A stretch of 64,000 nt of DNA from Serripes groenlandicus (Eukaryota; Mollusca; Bivalvia; Cardiida; Cardiidae), in NCBI GenBank assembly GCA_031761405.1, contig JASEVX010000008.1, forward strand, positions 76,421,451-76,485,450, in the 5' to 3' direction. Made by a program: the position numbers and the translations under genes. Below are positions 21,001-32,613 of this stretch, piece after piece. Positions within the stretch are counted from its first letter, which is position 1. Every line of letters begins with the position of its first letter. The notes beneath the pieces are model-generated. The model was not told the DNA's origin and ran no database searches. It saw only the letters and a list, made by a program, of their open reading frames with translations.

Positions 21001-21736
21001 AGCTCACCTGAGCTTTGCTCAAGGTGAGTTATTGTGATCGCCTTTTGTCCGGCGTGCGTCAACTTCTTCTCCTCAGTAACCAGTGGGTCAATTGGGATGA
21101 AACTTCACAGAAAGCATCCTCTCAATGACCTCACCAGAATTCCTTCAAATTTTTGGGATCCATGCAAAATTCTGGTTTCCATGGCAACGAAACGAAAAAA
21201 AAATTAAAATTCTTCTTCTCCCAACTTGGTTGGCAGATTTTCAAATAATTTTGTAGAAATGTTCCTTGGATGACCCTCTATCAGATTCCTTCAAGCCATG
21301 TTGATTGGTCGAAAAACATGGCCGCCAGGGGGGGTGGGGCTATTTTGCCTTATATGGCCATAGTAAAAACTTAAAAAATCTTCTCCTCCGAAAGTGTCGG
21401 GCCGATTTTCAAATACTTTTGTAGAAATGTTCCTTTGGTTGACCCTCTATCAGATTCCTTCAAGCCATGTTGATTGGTCGAAAAACATGGCCGCCAGGGG
21501 GCGGGCTATTTTGCCTTATATGGCTATAGTGAAAACTTAAAAAATCTTCTCCTGAAAGTGTGGTGCCGATTTTGAAATAATTTTGTAGAAATGTTCCTAG
21601 GTTGACCCTCTATCAGATTCCTACAAGCCATGTTGATTGGTCGAAAACTATGGCCGCCAGGGGGTGGGGCTTATATGGCTTAAGTGAAAAAAGAAAAATC
21701 CGGTGAGCGATCCAGGGCCATGATGGCCCTCTTGTT
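21001..21736 (+). mobile_element. Complete rolling-circle-like element, 166-bp core
   Basis: Head agctcacctgagc/gctcaaggtgagtt, tgtgatcgccttttgtcc, then a unique leader (ccagtgggtcaat, catggcaacgaaacg), about three 166-bp core units and the tail ggtgagcgatccagggcc/atgatggccctcttgtt. Both ends are intact. The ends pair as subterminal inverted repeats (agctcacct / aggtgagc). No ORF. Confidence 0.7.
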
Positions 21737-21814
21737 ATATTGGTAATTATAACTTTTGACTGACCTTGTTGCGAATTATTGAAAACCTGTCAAACATCTC
21801 TTGTTTTATTTCAG

Positions 21815-22090
21815 GATTCATTTAGTTTTACATTTTAAGGAGTAAGTATGGCAAAAGATGGATTTCCTCTTGGTTTTATTTGTTTTCTTCATGAGACCCA
21901 GTTCTCTTCTGTTGTCCAGTACTGCCGAAATAGGGTATTTGAAGTTGAAATACAGCATTTATGTATAAATATGTTTGATTATAAAGAATTTGCTCAGTTG
22001 AGAGAATTTTGTATTCCACTTTGTGTTAAAGTGTATATCATCAGTGAAGTAGGTGCTGTTGGACCAAAGTATTCATTTTTGAGGCCTTAA
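21815..22090 (+). CDS. Short ORF of a duplicated pair, member 1
   Basis: An acceptor-like ttttatttcag (21804-21814) is followed by a 33-nt leader ending gtaagt, then ATG at 21848 and 80 codons. The start reads MAKDGFPLGFICFLHETQFS; a later C-x3-C-V motif (CIPLCV) is shared with member 2 at 23504. Similarity to member 2 is weak but spread along the ORF (FP-x2-FI-x-F, QxC, FxxC-x3-CV) and includes the identical gtaagtATGGC context. No signal peptide; no family recognised. It might be the only coding exon of a small gene or a 5' exon whose remainder is lost. Confidence 0.4.
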
Positions 22091-22444
22091 GGATCTTACA
22101 AGAGACGATGCCTTCACCTAAATTTATGTTCACTTTTTTTCCACCTTACAGATACCACAGCTTCAGGTTCTGTAAATGTATAACATGAAAGCCTTCTGTT
22201 GTAAAAGTTTGGTCTTGAGCGTTTCCATTTGTTCAGTATTCTTGTGCCGTTTTCTTTATAATTTGAAAATAATTGCACAAATGTTCTTTGGGCAACTGTC
22301 ACGATTGTTAACATTATTCTGATTGGTCTAAAAACATGGCCGCCACATGGCGAGGCCTGTTAAATCTTTTAACAAAATTTCGACCCTTTGATTTTGAAAT
22401 CATCACACTGAAATGTTCATAGCCTTGGCGTCGTCGGGCAAAAA

Positions 22445-22572
22445 ACTATAACGCTAACACTTTTCAAGATATTCCAATGAAACTTGATACAAATGTTGCC
22501 AGATACAATATGCACATGTATACCAAGGGGCAAAAACCTAGCTTTAATAATTATTCAGTTATGCTCTATTTT
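22445..22572 (+). repeat. Fragment of the ggggcataact-type repeat
   Basis: One unit (aagatattccaatgaaac, caaggggcaaaaacc, taataattattcagttatg) related to 2735-3044, cut at its right by the element at 22573. Confidence 0.5.
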
Positions 22573-23145
22573 AGCTCGCCAGAGCATGAAGTGCTCAAGG
22601 CGAGTTATTGTGATCACCTTTTGTGCGTTGTCCGTCCGTCAACATCTTCTCCTCGGTAACCAGTGGGTCAATTTGGATGAAACTTCACAGAAAGCATCCT
22701 TTCAATGATCTCACCAGAATTCCGTCAATTTTTTAGGATCCATGCAGAATTGTAGTTTCCATGGCAACGAAATGAAAAAAACTTTAAAATTCTTCTTCTC
22801 CCAAACTGTTTGGCCGATTTTCAAATAATTTTGTACAAATGTTCCTTGGATGACCCCCTATTAGATCATTCAAGACATGTTGATTGGTCGAAAAACATGG
22901 CCGCCAGGGGGCGGGGCTATTTTGCCTTATATGGCTATAGTGAAAACTTGAAAAATCTTCTCCGAAAGTGTCCGGCTGATTTTCAAATAATTTTGTAGAA
23001 ATGTTCCTAGGCTGACCCTCTATCAGATTCCTTCAAGCCATGTTGATTGGTCGAAAACTATGGCCGCCAGGGGGTGGGGCTTATATGACTTAAGTCAAAA
23101 AATAAAAACAGGTGAGCGATCCATGGCCGTCATGGCCCTCTTGTT
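22573..23145 (+). mobile_element. Complete rolling-circle-like element, 166-bp core (third copy)
   Basis: Head agctcgccagagc..gctcaaggcgagtt, tgtgatcaccttttgtg, the same leader (ccagtgggtcaat) as at 21001, about two core units and the tail aggtgagcgatcc.tggccgtcatggccctcttgtt. It separates the two short paired ORFs, and appears younger than the duplication of those ORFs because it is absent from the corresponding place downstream of member 2. Confidence 0.7.
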
Positions 23146-23171
23146 TTACTTTCATCTCAAGCTCGCTTTAA

Positions 23172-23355
23172 CTCTTTCAGCGCCAAAGGCAATATTGAGG
23201 TTTATGTAAACAATACAGAATCAGGTGAGATTGTTTCACCTGAAATCAGCATTATTTGCCTTTTAGTTATCAAAATAGCCCAAAACTTTCATAAATTGAG
23301 ACACCCGATTTTGAACATGGAAGAGTCTACTTTAAACAATTCGGCGCTGAAAGAG
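23172..23355. mobile_element. 184-bp TTAA-flanked MITE
   Basis: TTAA on both sides (23168 and 23356) and perfect 13-bp inverted ends, ctctttcagcgcc / ggcgctgaaagag. TTAA duplication suggests piggyBac-type mobilisation. No ORF. An internal palindrome (aggtgagattgtttcacct) is present. Confidence 0.7.
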
Positions 23356-23469
23356 TTAAATTGATGGTGGATACCCATCGATGCTTTTCCTTGCAAGGTC
23401 CACAAGGCAACTTAATTTGATACACTCAATTTTTGGAAATATTTGAGATTTCACCGGATTTTGTTTCAG

Positions 23470-23728
23470 GTTGTAAACAAGTAATAGTGCTATCTTAGTA
23501 AGTATGGCAGAGTTCCCAGTTGCTTTCATTTTCTTTTTTGAAGACTTTGAGTGTAGTCAGACTCTCCAGTTATGCCATGATGATTCATATGACATATATG
23601 ATTTCTATTACCATGGCTTTAATGTCATAGGATTTATGACTTTCAATGGTTTTGAGAATTGCAGAAGCTGGTGCGTCGATAATGACTTTAAGATTATTGC
23701 ATATCAGATCTCGTATATGCATATGTAG
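23470..23728 (+). CDS. Short ORF of a duplicated pair, member 2
   Basis: Acceptor-like ttttgtttcag (ends 23469), a 34-nt leader ending gtaagt, then ATG at 23504 and 74 codons starting MAEFPVAFIFFFEDFECSQT. It shares MA.-FP-x2-FI-x-F, a C(R/H)-(N/D) word and CRSWCVD (compare CIPLCVK) with member 1 at 21848. It is rich in Phe, Tyr, Asp and Cys. No signal peptide or family recognised. Its leader also resembles the exon at 3111. The modest similarity and short length leave open a pair of old pseudogenes. Confidence 0.4.
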
Positions 23729-23749
23729 GCATTTTCTTCATCAGGGTTG

Positions 23750-25400
23750 GAAAAGGCACATTTTTGTTACTTTGAACACCATCTTCTCATTTTAAGATTG
23801 TGAATAGTGTATATTTACCTGTCATACCTGTCCACATATTCAGGCTTTCCACTATTTGTACATGTAATTTTCCTACTTCTTTGCCATGCTCTTACTTTTT
23901 TTCCTACATTTCCTACTTCTTAATCCAAAAATTCTTGTTGTGATAAAAAATTGTAAAAATTATCCCTATTCGATGCGCTTGCTTGGTATTTTTTTTACTT
24001 GCGACAAAAAAATCTTCAGCATGACTTGCCAAGTAATATTGAAATATAATTGAAAATACACCAGGATCAAGGTAAAGTCAGCAATAAGAAATAACAGTCG
24101 ATCCCGGACAGTGAGGGCTTAACTGGTGACAGACCAAACCAGCATCGTTATTTAAATTCTCCCCAGCATTAATTTTATATTTCATTAATGTAAAAAAAAT
24201 TACTGCTGTTACACAATATTTGATTTTTACATTAAATCCACCTCATTCACTTTCAAAGGTAACTAAAACAACTTCTGGTTGGATTTTGGGAGCAAGGTCA
24301 TCAATTCCATGCTTTGTCCCCGCAGTCTATGACACGGCCTACCATGGCTAGTACCTCTCGGCAGCCTATCAGTTGTCGATGTATATGTAGGCCCCTTGGT
24401 TGTGTTGTGGCTGCCTTTAGGCAGTGTGGTCTGGAGTATGGATGCAGAAGCCCTTCTTTTGAAGTACCAGCCAAAAACTGCGGGATAATGCAATCCATAT
24501 TCTAACATTCCATTAACAACTAACATTTCCTTTTGATTCAGAAGTGATTTTTTAAGCCAAGAAGGGACAACACTTTAGCCGTGACTGTCTTTCTTCTCGT
24601 TTCATGCGTCATTAAGTTTATTTATTTTTTTTCCAATTTTGCAAGCTTAAAAATTATGTGGACAGGTATGACGGGCAAATATAGAATATTCATGAACCTT
24701 ATACTTATCGAGTATAGACTTTAAAATGTTTGGATTATTTCATTGTGTTTGCTAGTTTAGAGATATTCACTACTAGGTGTCGATTTCCTTGTTTTTAAGT
24801 TGGTTCAATAAAACTGCAAAATTTAGTACAAGTTGTTTTGTTTCATGATTCATGATGGATTGCTTTAATAAAAAGTACCATGTATGTTAGTTTACCTCCA
24901 CCAAACAAGTTTCTGAGGTTGTATAGGAATAACACTGTAGTTGTGATATTTTATAGCAAGTCAAGGCAAATTAATGGTTGTTAAAATGACTGTGATAGCT
25001 TTAGTCTCTACTTTGCAATGAATCACTGTTGACTATGCAGTGATAGTGTCACCTTCACATTCGAGAAGTAGCTGGTTTGATATTTACCAGTGCCATGGTC
25101 CATGATAAGTACTGGTTCTAACCTAGAACCAGAACCATAGGATTGGTATAACAATTGAAAGATGGCCTTGAAATAACTGAAAAATTATCATAAGGGCCTA
25201 AAAAAAAAGGCAAATCTACTTCACTATGGGACAGAAATAGCGCTTTGAACAGAACAACATCCATGATGAATATTTGAAAGTCCAGTTATTTGAAGCAAAG
25301 AAAGCTATTGTCAGTCTTGCATTTGGTGAATAGGAAGAATTATTAAAGGAATTAAAGTGGGAGCTTTATAGGAATCGCACAGGTTGTCTCATCCTGTCAC
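23750..25400. other. No supported gene; one GC-richer block
   Basis: Mostly AT-rich. Bases 24300-24500 are noticeably more GC-rich and open on both strands for 60-87 codons, but no splice sites or recognisable domain support an exon; it could be part of an old transposase. The word ttgtttttaagttggttca at 24790 repeats the intron end before the exon at 12477. Confidence 0.35.
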
Positions 25401-25410
25401 GTCCCTTATT

Positions 25411-26009
25411 AGCTCGCCTATTTGAAGAAATAGGGGAGCTTATGTAGTCACCCCGGCGTTGGCATACGCGTTGCCAGCTTGGTCAAACCTTCGCGTGCTG
25501 TTGCTTTGAAACTTCACACACTTATTCAGGGTCATTAGATGACCTTGTATGTCAATTCCCATAACTCTGGAATGGATTTTGACTGAATTGTGCCCCTTTT
25601 TGGACTTAGAATTTTGGTCAAACCTTTGCGTGCCAGGCTTTTTCTCGGACACTGTGCATGCTGTTGCTTTGAAACTTCACACACTTATTCAGAGTCATTA
25701 TATGACCTTGTATGTCAAGTCTCATAACTCTGGAATGGATTTTGACTGAATTGGGCCCCTTTTTGGTTAAACCTTTGCGTGCAAAGCCTTTTCTCAGACA
25801 CTGTATGCTGTTGCTTATTGTATATAAATATATTTACAGATTTAAAAGGCCCAAAAGGGCCTGTATGGACTTGTTTAACATTTGCATGCAAGTATTGAAA
25901 AGGTGTTTTATCTTGCAATAGGTGATACTGTGTGACTTTACCTAATGCTATAACTGTTCTGAAGTAGACCCTGATCGGTGAGCTATATTGTCCTCCGACA
26001 ACTCTTGTT
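25411..26009 (+). mobile_element. Rolling-circle-like element, 'ctctggaatggattttgact' subfamily
   Basis: Head agctcgcctatt/aataggggagct, then caccccggcg, and about three core units with gaaacttcacacacttattc and ctctggaatggattttgact. The end is ggtgagctatattg..actcttgtt. The same plan as the other elements but a different core. Confidence 0.6.
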
Positions 26010-27000
26010 ACACTAAGTGCAATATCACAATAATGAATTGTTGTTCTGTTCAAAGAGCTATTAAATCCTGTGTCACTAAACACATTAGCCAAGTTTAATA
26101 AAAGAATGGCAAATGTGTTGAGTGACACAAGATTTATCACACAGACAAGTAACATAACTCTGCCATGCATCTATCAAGAGGTTATATAGCCTTTTTCAAC
26201 TTAGCAGATTATGCTTCTCTGTTTTTAAATAAAATATCCCAAGTATCATTTGTGCCTGAAATAAAACTTGGCACTCATATTTAAAAGTGACACCAAATTA
26301 ATCAGAAAGACTGCATAACTCATGCATTTTTAGAGTTATTGCCCTTTGTTCTTAGCAAAATTTGATTCTTTGATCTGTATCTCCAGTACCACACGCGATA
26401 CTGGAATGAAACTTTGCACACAAGCTTAATCATAAAAAAAAGTTTCATAGCTCTGTCCTTCATTTTTAGCTCGGCTTTTTGAAAAAACGAGAGCTATTGT
26501 CATGACCCTGGCGGCGGCGGCGTCCGGTTAAGGTTTTATGTTTAGCTCAGCTTTTTTGCTATTTTATAACAAACTACGACTGCCGAGCATCTGTGCTGTA
26601 CGCGGTGCTCATGTTAAGAAATATTGCCCAATAATTTTTAGGGTCGATTCAATTTTTGCTGAGATATTAACCCCTGGACTTAGAGAAAAAGGAAGTTTGC
26701 CATGTAAATTACTTCCTCTATTTCGAATGGATTCCAGTGAATTTTCATATACAGTATTATGATTATAATTTAAATCATTTGCATATCACTCGAAGCCTGT
26801 AATGTTTAAATATATGTCTTGTGTGCTATTACATTATTATGCCATTGGTACTGCTAAACTGCATAAGTCGACTGAGTTGACAAGTGATACTGGTATTTGA
26901 AAATCTGTCAGAAAAGAAAGCCAAAAATCAATCGCAAGGCATATGGCTGCTGGTTAGGTTGTAATCGTGCAAATTTTGTTGAAGAGGAAGTCACATTATA
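26010..27000. other. Solo element head; otherwise nothing supported
   Basis: A head hairpin (agctcggctttttgaaaaaacgagagct-like, 26468-26496) with ggcggcggcggcgtccgg follows at 26510, and is repeated partly at 26544. No body or tail. No supported exon. Confidence 0.4.
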
Positions 27001-27186
27001 TTGTCCATTTTTGTTCTATAAATAGATAGCCACATATTCTTTTCTCATAAAATAGTCACACAAGATCATGTTTGTGAGTTGAGATGTATTTAGCCACATT
27101 ATTTCTGTAGCCACATAGCACTTTAAAGCCACATAAAATGAAGTCACTTAATCACATTTTGTGAGTCCGTCCGTGCGTGCGTCCGT

Positions 27187-29088
27187 AAACAATTTCTTGT
27201 TAACACGATACAGTCTTCACTTTTGATTGTATCTCAACCAAACTTATACAGTAGTTAGATATCCATGACAGCTCGGTTCCTTTCGAAAACCAGCCAGATC
27301 CGCCCATGTATGACTGGATTATGGCCCTTGAAATGGTCAAAATTGCTATAAAAGAGCTTGTTAACACGATACAGTCTTCACTTTTAATTGTATCTCAACC
27401 AAACTTATACAGTAGTTAGATATCCATGAGAGCTCGGTTCCTTTCGAAAACCAGCCAGATCCGCCCATGCATGACTGGATTATGGCCCTTGAAATGGTCA
27501 AAATTGCTATAAAAGACCTTGTTAACACGATACAGTCTTCACTTTTAATTGTATCTCAACCAAACTTATACAGTAGTTAGATATTCATGAGAGCTTGGTT
27601 CCTTTCGAAAACCAGCCAGATCCGCCCATGCAAGACTGGATTATGGCCCTTGAAATGGTCAAAATTGCTATAAAACAGCTTGTTAACACGATACAGTCTT
27701 CACTTTTAATTGTATCTCAACTAAACTTATACAGTAGTTAGATAGCTATGAGAGCTCGGTTCCTTTTGAAAACCAGTCAGATCCGCCCATGCAAGACTGG
27801 ATTATGGCCCTTGAAATGGTCAAAATTGCTATAAAAGAGCTTGTTAACACGATACAGTCTTCACGTTTGATTGTATCTCAACCAAACTTATACAGTAGTT
27901 AGATATCCATGAGAGCTCGGTTCCTTTTGAAAACCAGCCAGATCCGCCCATGCATGACTGGATTATGGCCCTTGAAATGGTCAAAATTGCTATAAAAGAA
28001 CTTTTTAACACGATACAGTCTTCACTTTTGATTGTATCTCAACCAAACTTATACAGTAGTAAGATATCCATGAGAGCTCGGTTCCTTTCCTAAACCAGCC
28101 AGATCCGCCCATGCAAGACTGGATTATGGCCCTTGAAATGGTCAAAATTGCTATAAAAGACCTTGTTAACACGATACAGTCTTCACTTTTAATTGTATCT
28201 CAACCAAACTTATACAGTAGTTAGATATTCATGAGAGCTTGGTTCCTTTCGAAAACCAGCCAGATCCGCCCATGCAAGACTGGATTATGGCCCTTGAAAT
28301 GGTCAAAATTGCTATAAAACAGCTTGTTAACACGATACAGTCTTCACTTTTGATTGTATCTCAACTAAACTTATACAGTAGTTAGATAGCTATGAGAGCT
28401 CGGTTCCTTTTGAAAACCAGTCAGATCCGCCCATGCAAGACTGGATTATGGCCCTTGAAATGGTCAAAATTGCTATAAAAGAGCTTGTTAACACGATACA
28501 GTCTTCACGTTTGATTGTATCTCAACCAAACTTATACAGTAGTTAGATATCCATGAGAGCTCGGTTCCTTTTGAAAACCAGCCAGATCCGCCCATGCATG
28601 ACTGGATTATGGCCCTTGAAATGGTCAAAATTGCTATAAAAGAACTTTTTAACACGATACAGTCTTCACTTTTGATTGTATCTCAACCAAACTTATACAG
28701 TAGTAAGATATCCATGAGAGCTCGGTTCCTTTCCTAAACCAGCCAGATCCGCCCATGCAAGACTGGATTATGGCCCTTGAAATTGTCCAAATTGCTATAA
28801 TTGAGCATGTGAACACAATAGAGGCTCCATTTACTATCTGATCTTCACCAAACTTAGATAGTAGTTAAATATTGATGAGAGCTTGGTTCCTTTTGAAAAC
28901 CAGCTAGATCCGCCCATGCAAGACTGGATTATGGCCCATGAAATTGTAAAAATTGCTATAATACAGCTTGTGAACACAAAAGAGCCTCCATTTACTATCC
29001 GATCTTCACCATACATACATGCTCTGGATTGAAAATGACCAAAGAACCATACCAGTAGAGCATAGGCCCTCATGGGCCTCTTGTTTAA
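27187..29088 (+). mobile_element. 161-bp satellite inside a rolling-circle-like element
   Basis: Twelve units spaced exactly 161 bp (taacacgata-type word at 27201, 27362, 27523, 27684, 27845, 28006, 28167, 28328, 28489, 28650, 28811, 28972). The units share accaaacttatacagtag, gagagctcggttccttt and ccagccagatccgcccatg. Four consecutive units (27523-28166) recur almost identically at 28167-28810, a 644-bp higher-order duplication. The preceding gtccgtccgtgcgtgcgtcc and the terminal hairpin aggccct/catgggcct plus cttgtttaa mark the two ends, although the head hairpin is replaced by satellite-family sequence. The unit length recalls the bivalve BIV160/pearl core; identity to it is untested. Confidence 0.8.
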
Positions 29089-29116
29089 CAGACATGAGCA
29101 ATATTCAAACATGGCC

Positions 29117-29310
29117 TACATATCATTAAGACAAACATTCTGATACAGTTTAAACATGCTCAAGTTAAAAATGCAGCCTCCATTATGTTAACAAGATGTC
29201 CCTTCAAGTTGGCCTAGTGACCTAGTTTCTGACCCAATATGACCCATATTCGAACTTGACTTAGATATCATTCAGACAAGCATTCTAACAAAAATGCCGT
29301 TGTTACCTCC
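29117..29310 (-). repeat. Fragment of the AGGTCA-type core
   Basis: Read on the - strand, it shares aactaggtcac, catattgggtcagaaac and ttgttaaca-type words with 10241-11399. Another + strand piece lies at 29945-30022 (tcaaatatgggtcatattgg). No ends visible. Confidence 0.55.
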
Positions 29311-29639
29311 ACAGCACTTGCGGGCACATGCACAGCACGATTGAGGGAGAGGTATGTGTTTGCATGCTACCTCTACAACTTATAGCTATTAATGCATTGG
29401 TGGCTAAAGAGGAGAGATTTCATTCCCTTTACTGCCACTCTCCCTCCCTTGTGGGTACTGTCCTCTCCTTCTCCTTCAGTCCTCCCTTCTGTTATAGGGA
29501 ATCTTGTAGTACTGTTACTCTGACACTTTTCTGAAAAACTGTGTGTTAAATTGCTACCCTCTGTGAAAAGCTCGACTGGAATCTGATTAATGATGCGATG
29601 ACCCGGCTTTTACAACCTGCGAGACACATTATTGGATGG

Positions 29640-29815
29640 TCAGCCAGACGCCGCCTGTCCCCGGTCAATGTCTGCCCGAGGTTCGGCCGGGCTCTGAGCG
29701 GCGAATTTGGCCCGGCGCTCGCCAGATATATATGATGCCCGACCGGGTCGGGGTGTCGTGAGGTGGGAGGAGTCGGGCACGGACCCTATGGGCCCCCGCT
29801 ACATCCGCCACTACA
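29640..29815. other. Isolated GC-rich block
   Basis: About 175 bp at roughly 65% G+C (gccgcctgtccccgg, ggccgggctctgagcgg, gaccgggtcggggtgtcg) in a 35% background. No long ORF is open across it in any frame and there is no known repeat. It could be a CpG-island-like relic, an rRNA- or ncRNA-derived piece, or an old exon. Confidence 0.4.
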
Positions 29816-29819
29816 TTTG

Positions 29820-30740
29820 CCATTGATTAATCAAAATGTCAAATTACTCTTTCAAAACGCCAACCTCTCCCTCAACCAGGCAACCCGATTGTGCTGTGCA
29901 GGTGCCCGCAATCAGGTATCAATGGCATTATCGTAAGAATGTTTGTAAGTCAAGTTCAAATATGGGTCATATTGGATCAGAAACTAGGTCACTTGGCCAC
30001 ATTGAAGGGAAATCGTGTTAACAAGAAAAATTGGGGGTCATGCATTATGCAAGAAAGAATTCACCGGATGAATATGGTTACTTACCGGGTGAAAATGGTT
30101 ACTTACCGTCATTTTGGACCACATCCAGTCCAGACAAAACCTGTGTTTAGCATTCTCTACTTTCACATTCAAACAATGTCAACATACTAAAAGTGATCAA
30201 ATCAATAATTTTTCAGTGCATAATATACACATTTACAATGATCTTAAACTCAAGGTCATATATTCAATGCATTCTGGGGATGGTATACACTCGTTCCTAC
30301 GCAAACAAAGGCAAATAAAGGTTTTTTTAGGGACTATTTAGGTGCAGATCAGCATGTCTGGGGATGTATTTGGCGTAATTTAATCTTTAATCAAAATCAT
30401 TATTATAAACAGAGCAGTCTTAATTTCTAGTTCTGGATCAACACTTTCTGCACACTGACAGGATATTTTTTTAAATACTAAGAGGAACAATGCAGAATCA
30501 AATGAGACATTAAGAGCTGTCTAAACTGAAACTGCATCGTTTTGAAATACCTTAAAAAGAACTTTATGCTATAGTTCTCACTTGTTTGTCTAAGCAAAAT
30601 ATATGGATAATCTCTAGAAAGTAAAATTATTAATAAAAGTTGAAATAATTGCTCAATATGTTTAAACTTTAGTTGTTTGTTTCAAACTATGGTGTAAAGC
30701 TTATTCTGAACTTTCTTTCAATGGGGCATTTTATTTGTTT
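29820..30740. other. No gene seen
   Basis: Apart from the AGGTCA-type fragment near 29945, AT-rich unassigned sequence. Confidence 0.4.
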
Positions 30741-30754
30741 TTTGTTCACCTGAG

Positions 30755-31044
30755 GCCGAGCCCCGGTAGCTCAGTCGGTAGCGACGCGGGTTGTCAATCC
30801 AGGGGTTGTGAGTTCGAATCCCGGCTCGGCCAACTTTCTTTCCGACGATTGACAAAAGTCAATGCGTCATTCGTCTTCCACCAATGGGCTAAGTCTATGT
30901 GGAAAAGCAGCCAGTTGCTTGGGAAGATTGTTGTGTGGAGTACTGGTGTGAGAAAACCAGGAAATGCATGAGTAGGTGAACTGGCCGCCGTGATATAACT
31001 GAGAAATTGTTAAAAACGGCGTTAAACCCCAATCAATCAATCAA
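30755..31044 (+). mobile_element. Complete SINE (second tRNA head type), nested
   Basis: Head with A box tagctcagtcgg and B box gagttcgaatccc, closing ggctcggcc. The body is tgacaaaagtcaatgcgtca, ccaccaatgggct and gtactggtgtgagaaaacc, and the tail is gccgtgatataactgag..acggcgttaaaccccaatc with (aatc)n. A 13-bp duplication ttgttcacctgag at 30742-30754 and 31045-31057. The target was the head of a rolling-circle-like element (31046-31110), which is thereby split. Confidence 0.85.
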
Positions 31045-31059
31045 TTGTTCACCTGAGTA

Positions 31060-32600
31060 CAAAATGCTCAAGGTCCGCTATTTTGATCACCCCATGTCCA
31101 GCGGCTTGTCGGTTTGCATCATGTGATGTAATGAGTGACATTCCTTATCTGTAATTTCTAAACCTTTCCCACAGACATCATTGAAAACAGCCAGGCCAAA
31201 ATATGGACAATTTCCTTGGATAAAAACTAAACTATGGAATAGAGTTCATAAATTGTTTGCAAAAGGAGAAAATATTCACCATGAGCGTTATCTCCCTTTG
31301 CCACAGTGATTTCAAAAGTCATCTATACATGTAAGTGGGAAAATGTTAAACAATGTTTCCTCCTAAACCTCTTGGTCCATTGCAATCAACCTTCATTAGA
31401 ATGTTCATTAATGGTTGTCCTCTTTACAATGGAAATGCACAATTTAAGAAAATAGTGACCCGATTTGAAAATAATTTGGCCCAATTCTTTCTTTGGTGGT
31501 CCTCTTCAAATAATAATTTCAATCCTGGAAAAACATTTCTTTTTTCCCTTGTAATTGCATTTGCAAAATCGTGTTGTAAGATAACAATTCAATATTTAGA
31601 AAAACATCATTTGTTAGGCATTTTAAACTACAATAAAACTCACAGCCTCTGATTTATTAGGAATTCCCCTTTTTTGGTAAAGAAAATGAGGCATTTTCCA
31701 TTTGTGACTTTCTTTGAAGACAATCTTGATTGTAAATTAAATGTGTTTAGCTACATTTTGAGACCTTATAGTTTTAACTGGTAAAACACCTGGTCTAGCC
31801 AGGAGTTCTGAGTTCAAATCTCAGTGGGGACAAAATGACACTGTAGCTCTAAATACATACAATTTAATCAATTAACTGAAATTTATATTTGGTTTTAGCA
31901 AATGTGAGCTTTTGTGATAATTCCAATCCATCATGCAATATCCATCAGTAACCATTTATTTTAACAACAGCTGCTTTAAAACAACTTGACCAATTTTAAC
32001 TGAACTGCACAGAAGTACTTTTTTGATGTCCTCTTTCAAAATGTTCAAAGGAATACATTCTGTGTTGAATTCTGCTGCATCAGAAAAGAAGTAAAGTAAC
32101 ACAATGTTAAGGCATACACAGTGACCCTACAGTGTTTTTAACAGACGTCCGTTCAAATCAAGTGAGATATGACGTGAACCCATACTGTCTGAAGATAAAT
32201 GGAGGATAAATATGGCAAATGTCCCAACAATGTGTTTGCCCTATATGGTCTATATCTTTGCTACTGCAAATAACTTTTTGGAGAATGTTCGTTAAGATGA
32301 AGGTAATGAAGAACTATACTTCGATGGCTTTGTTAAACACATTCGTTCAAATCAAGTGAGATAAAACATGTCCCTATACTGTCTGAGGACAAAAGGATGT
32401 TTAACTTTTGAGATAATTGATGTCCCCATTAAGTCTTGGGACACACAAGATAAATATGGCAAATGTCCCCACAACATCTTTGCCCTATATAATCAATATC
32501 TTTGCTACTGCAAATAACTTTTTGGAGAGAGTTTGTTAAGTTGAAGGTAATGAAGCACTATACTTCGATTTTACTTCGAATGTGCTCATACTGTTTGAGG
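31060..32600. other. Repeat-derived, no gene
   Basis: 31046-31110 is an interrupted element head. The remainder holds two diverged units near 32130-32330 and 32340-32560 (cgttcaaatcaagtgagat, tttgctactgcaaataact), so it is probably repeat core. The 99-codon ORF at 31353 lies in such sequence and has no domain. Confidence 0.4.
31772..31836 (+). mobile_element. tRNA-like head of a third SINE type
   Basis: A-box-like tagttttaactgg and a T-arm-like ctgagttcaaatctcag. A second, diverged copy is at 44432-44502 (tagtttaatgg, ttctgaattcaaatctcag). The acceptor stem does not pair, so it is not a working tRNA gene. Confidence 0.45.
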
Positions 32601-32613
32601 ACAAAATAAGGAT

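Noticed and set aside
31353..31652. 99-codon ORF
   Set aside because: Falls in repeat-derived AT-rich sequence, no domain and no splice sites.
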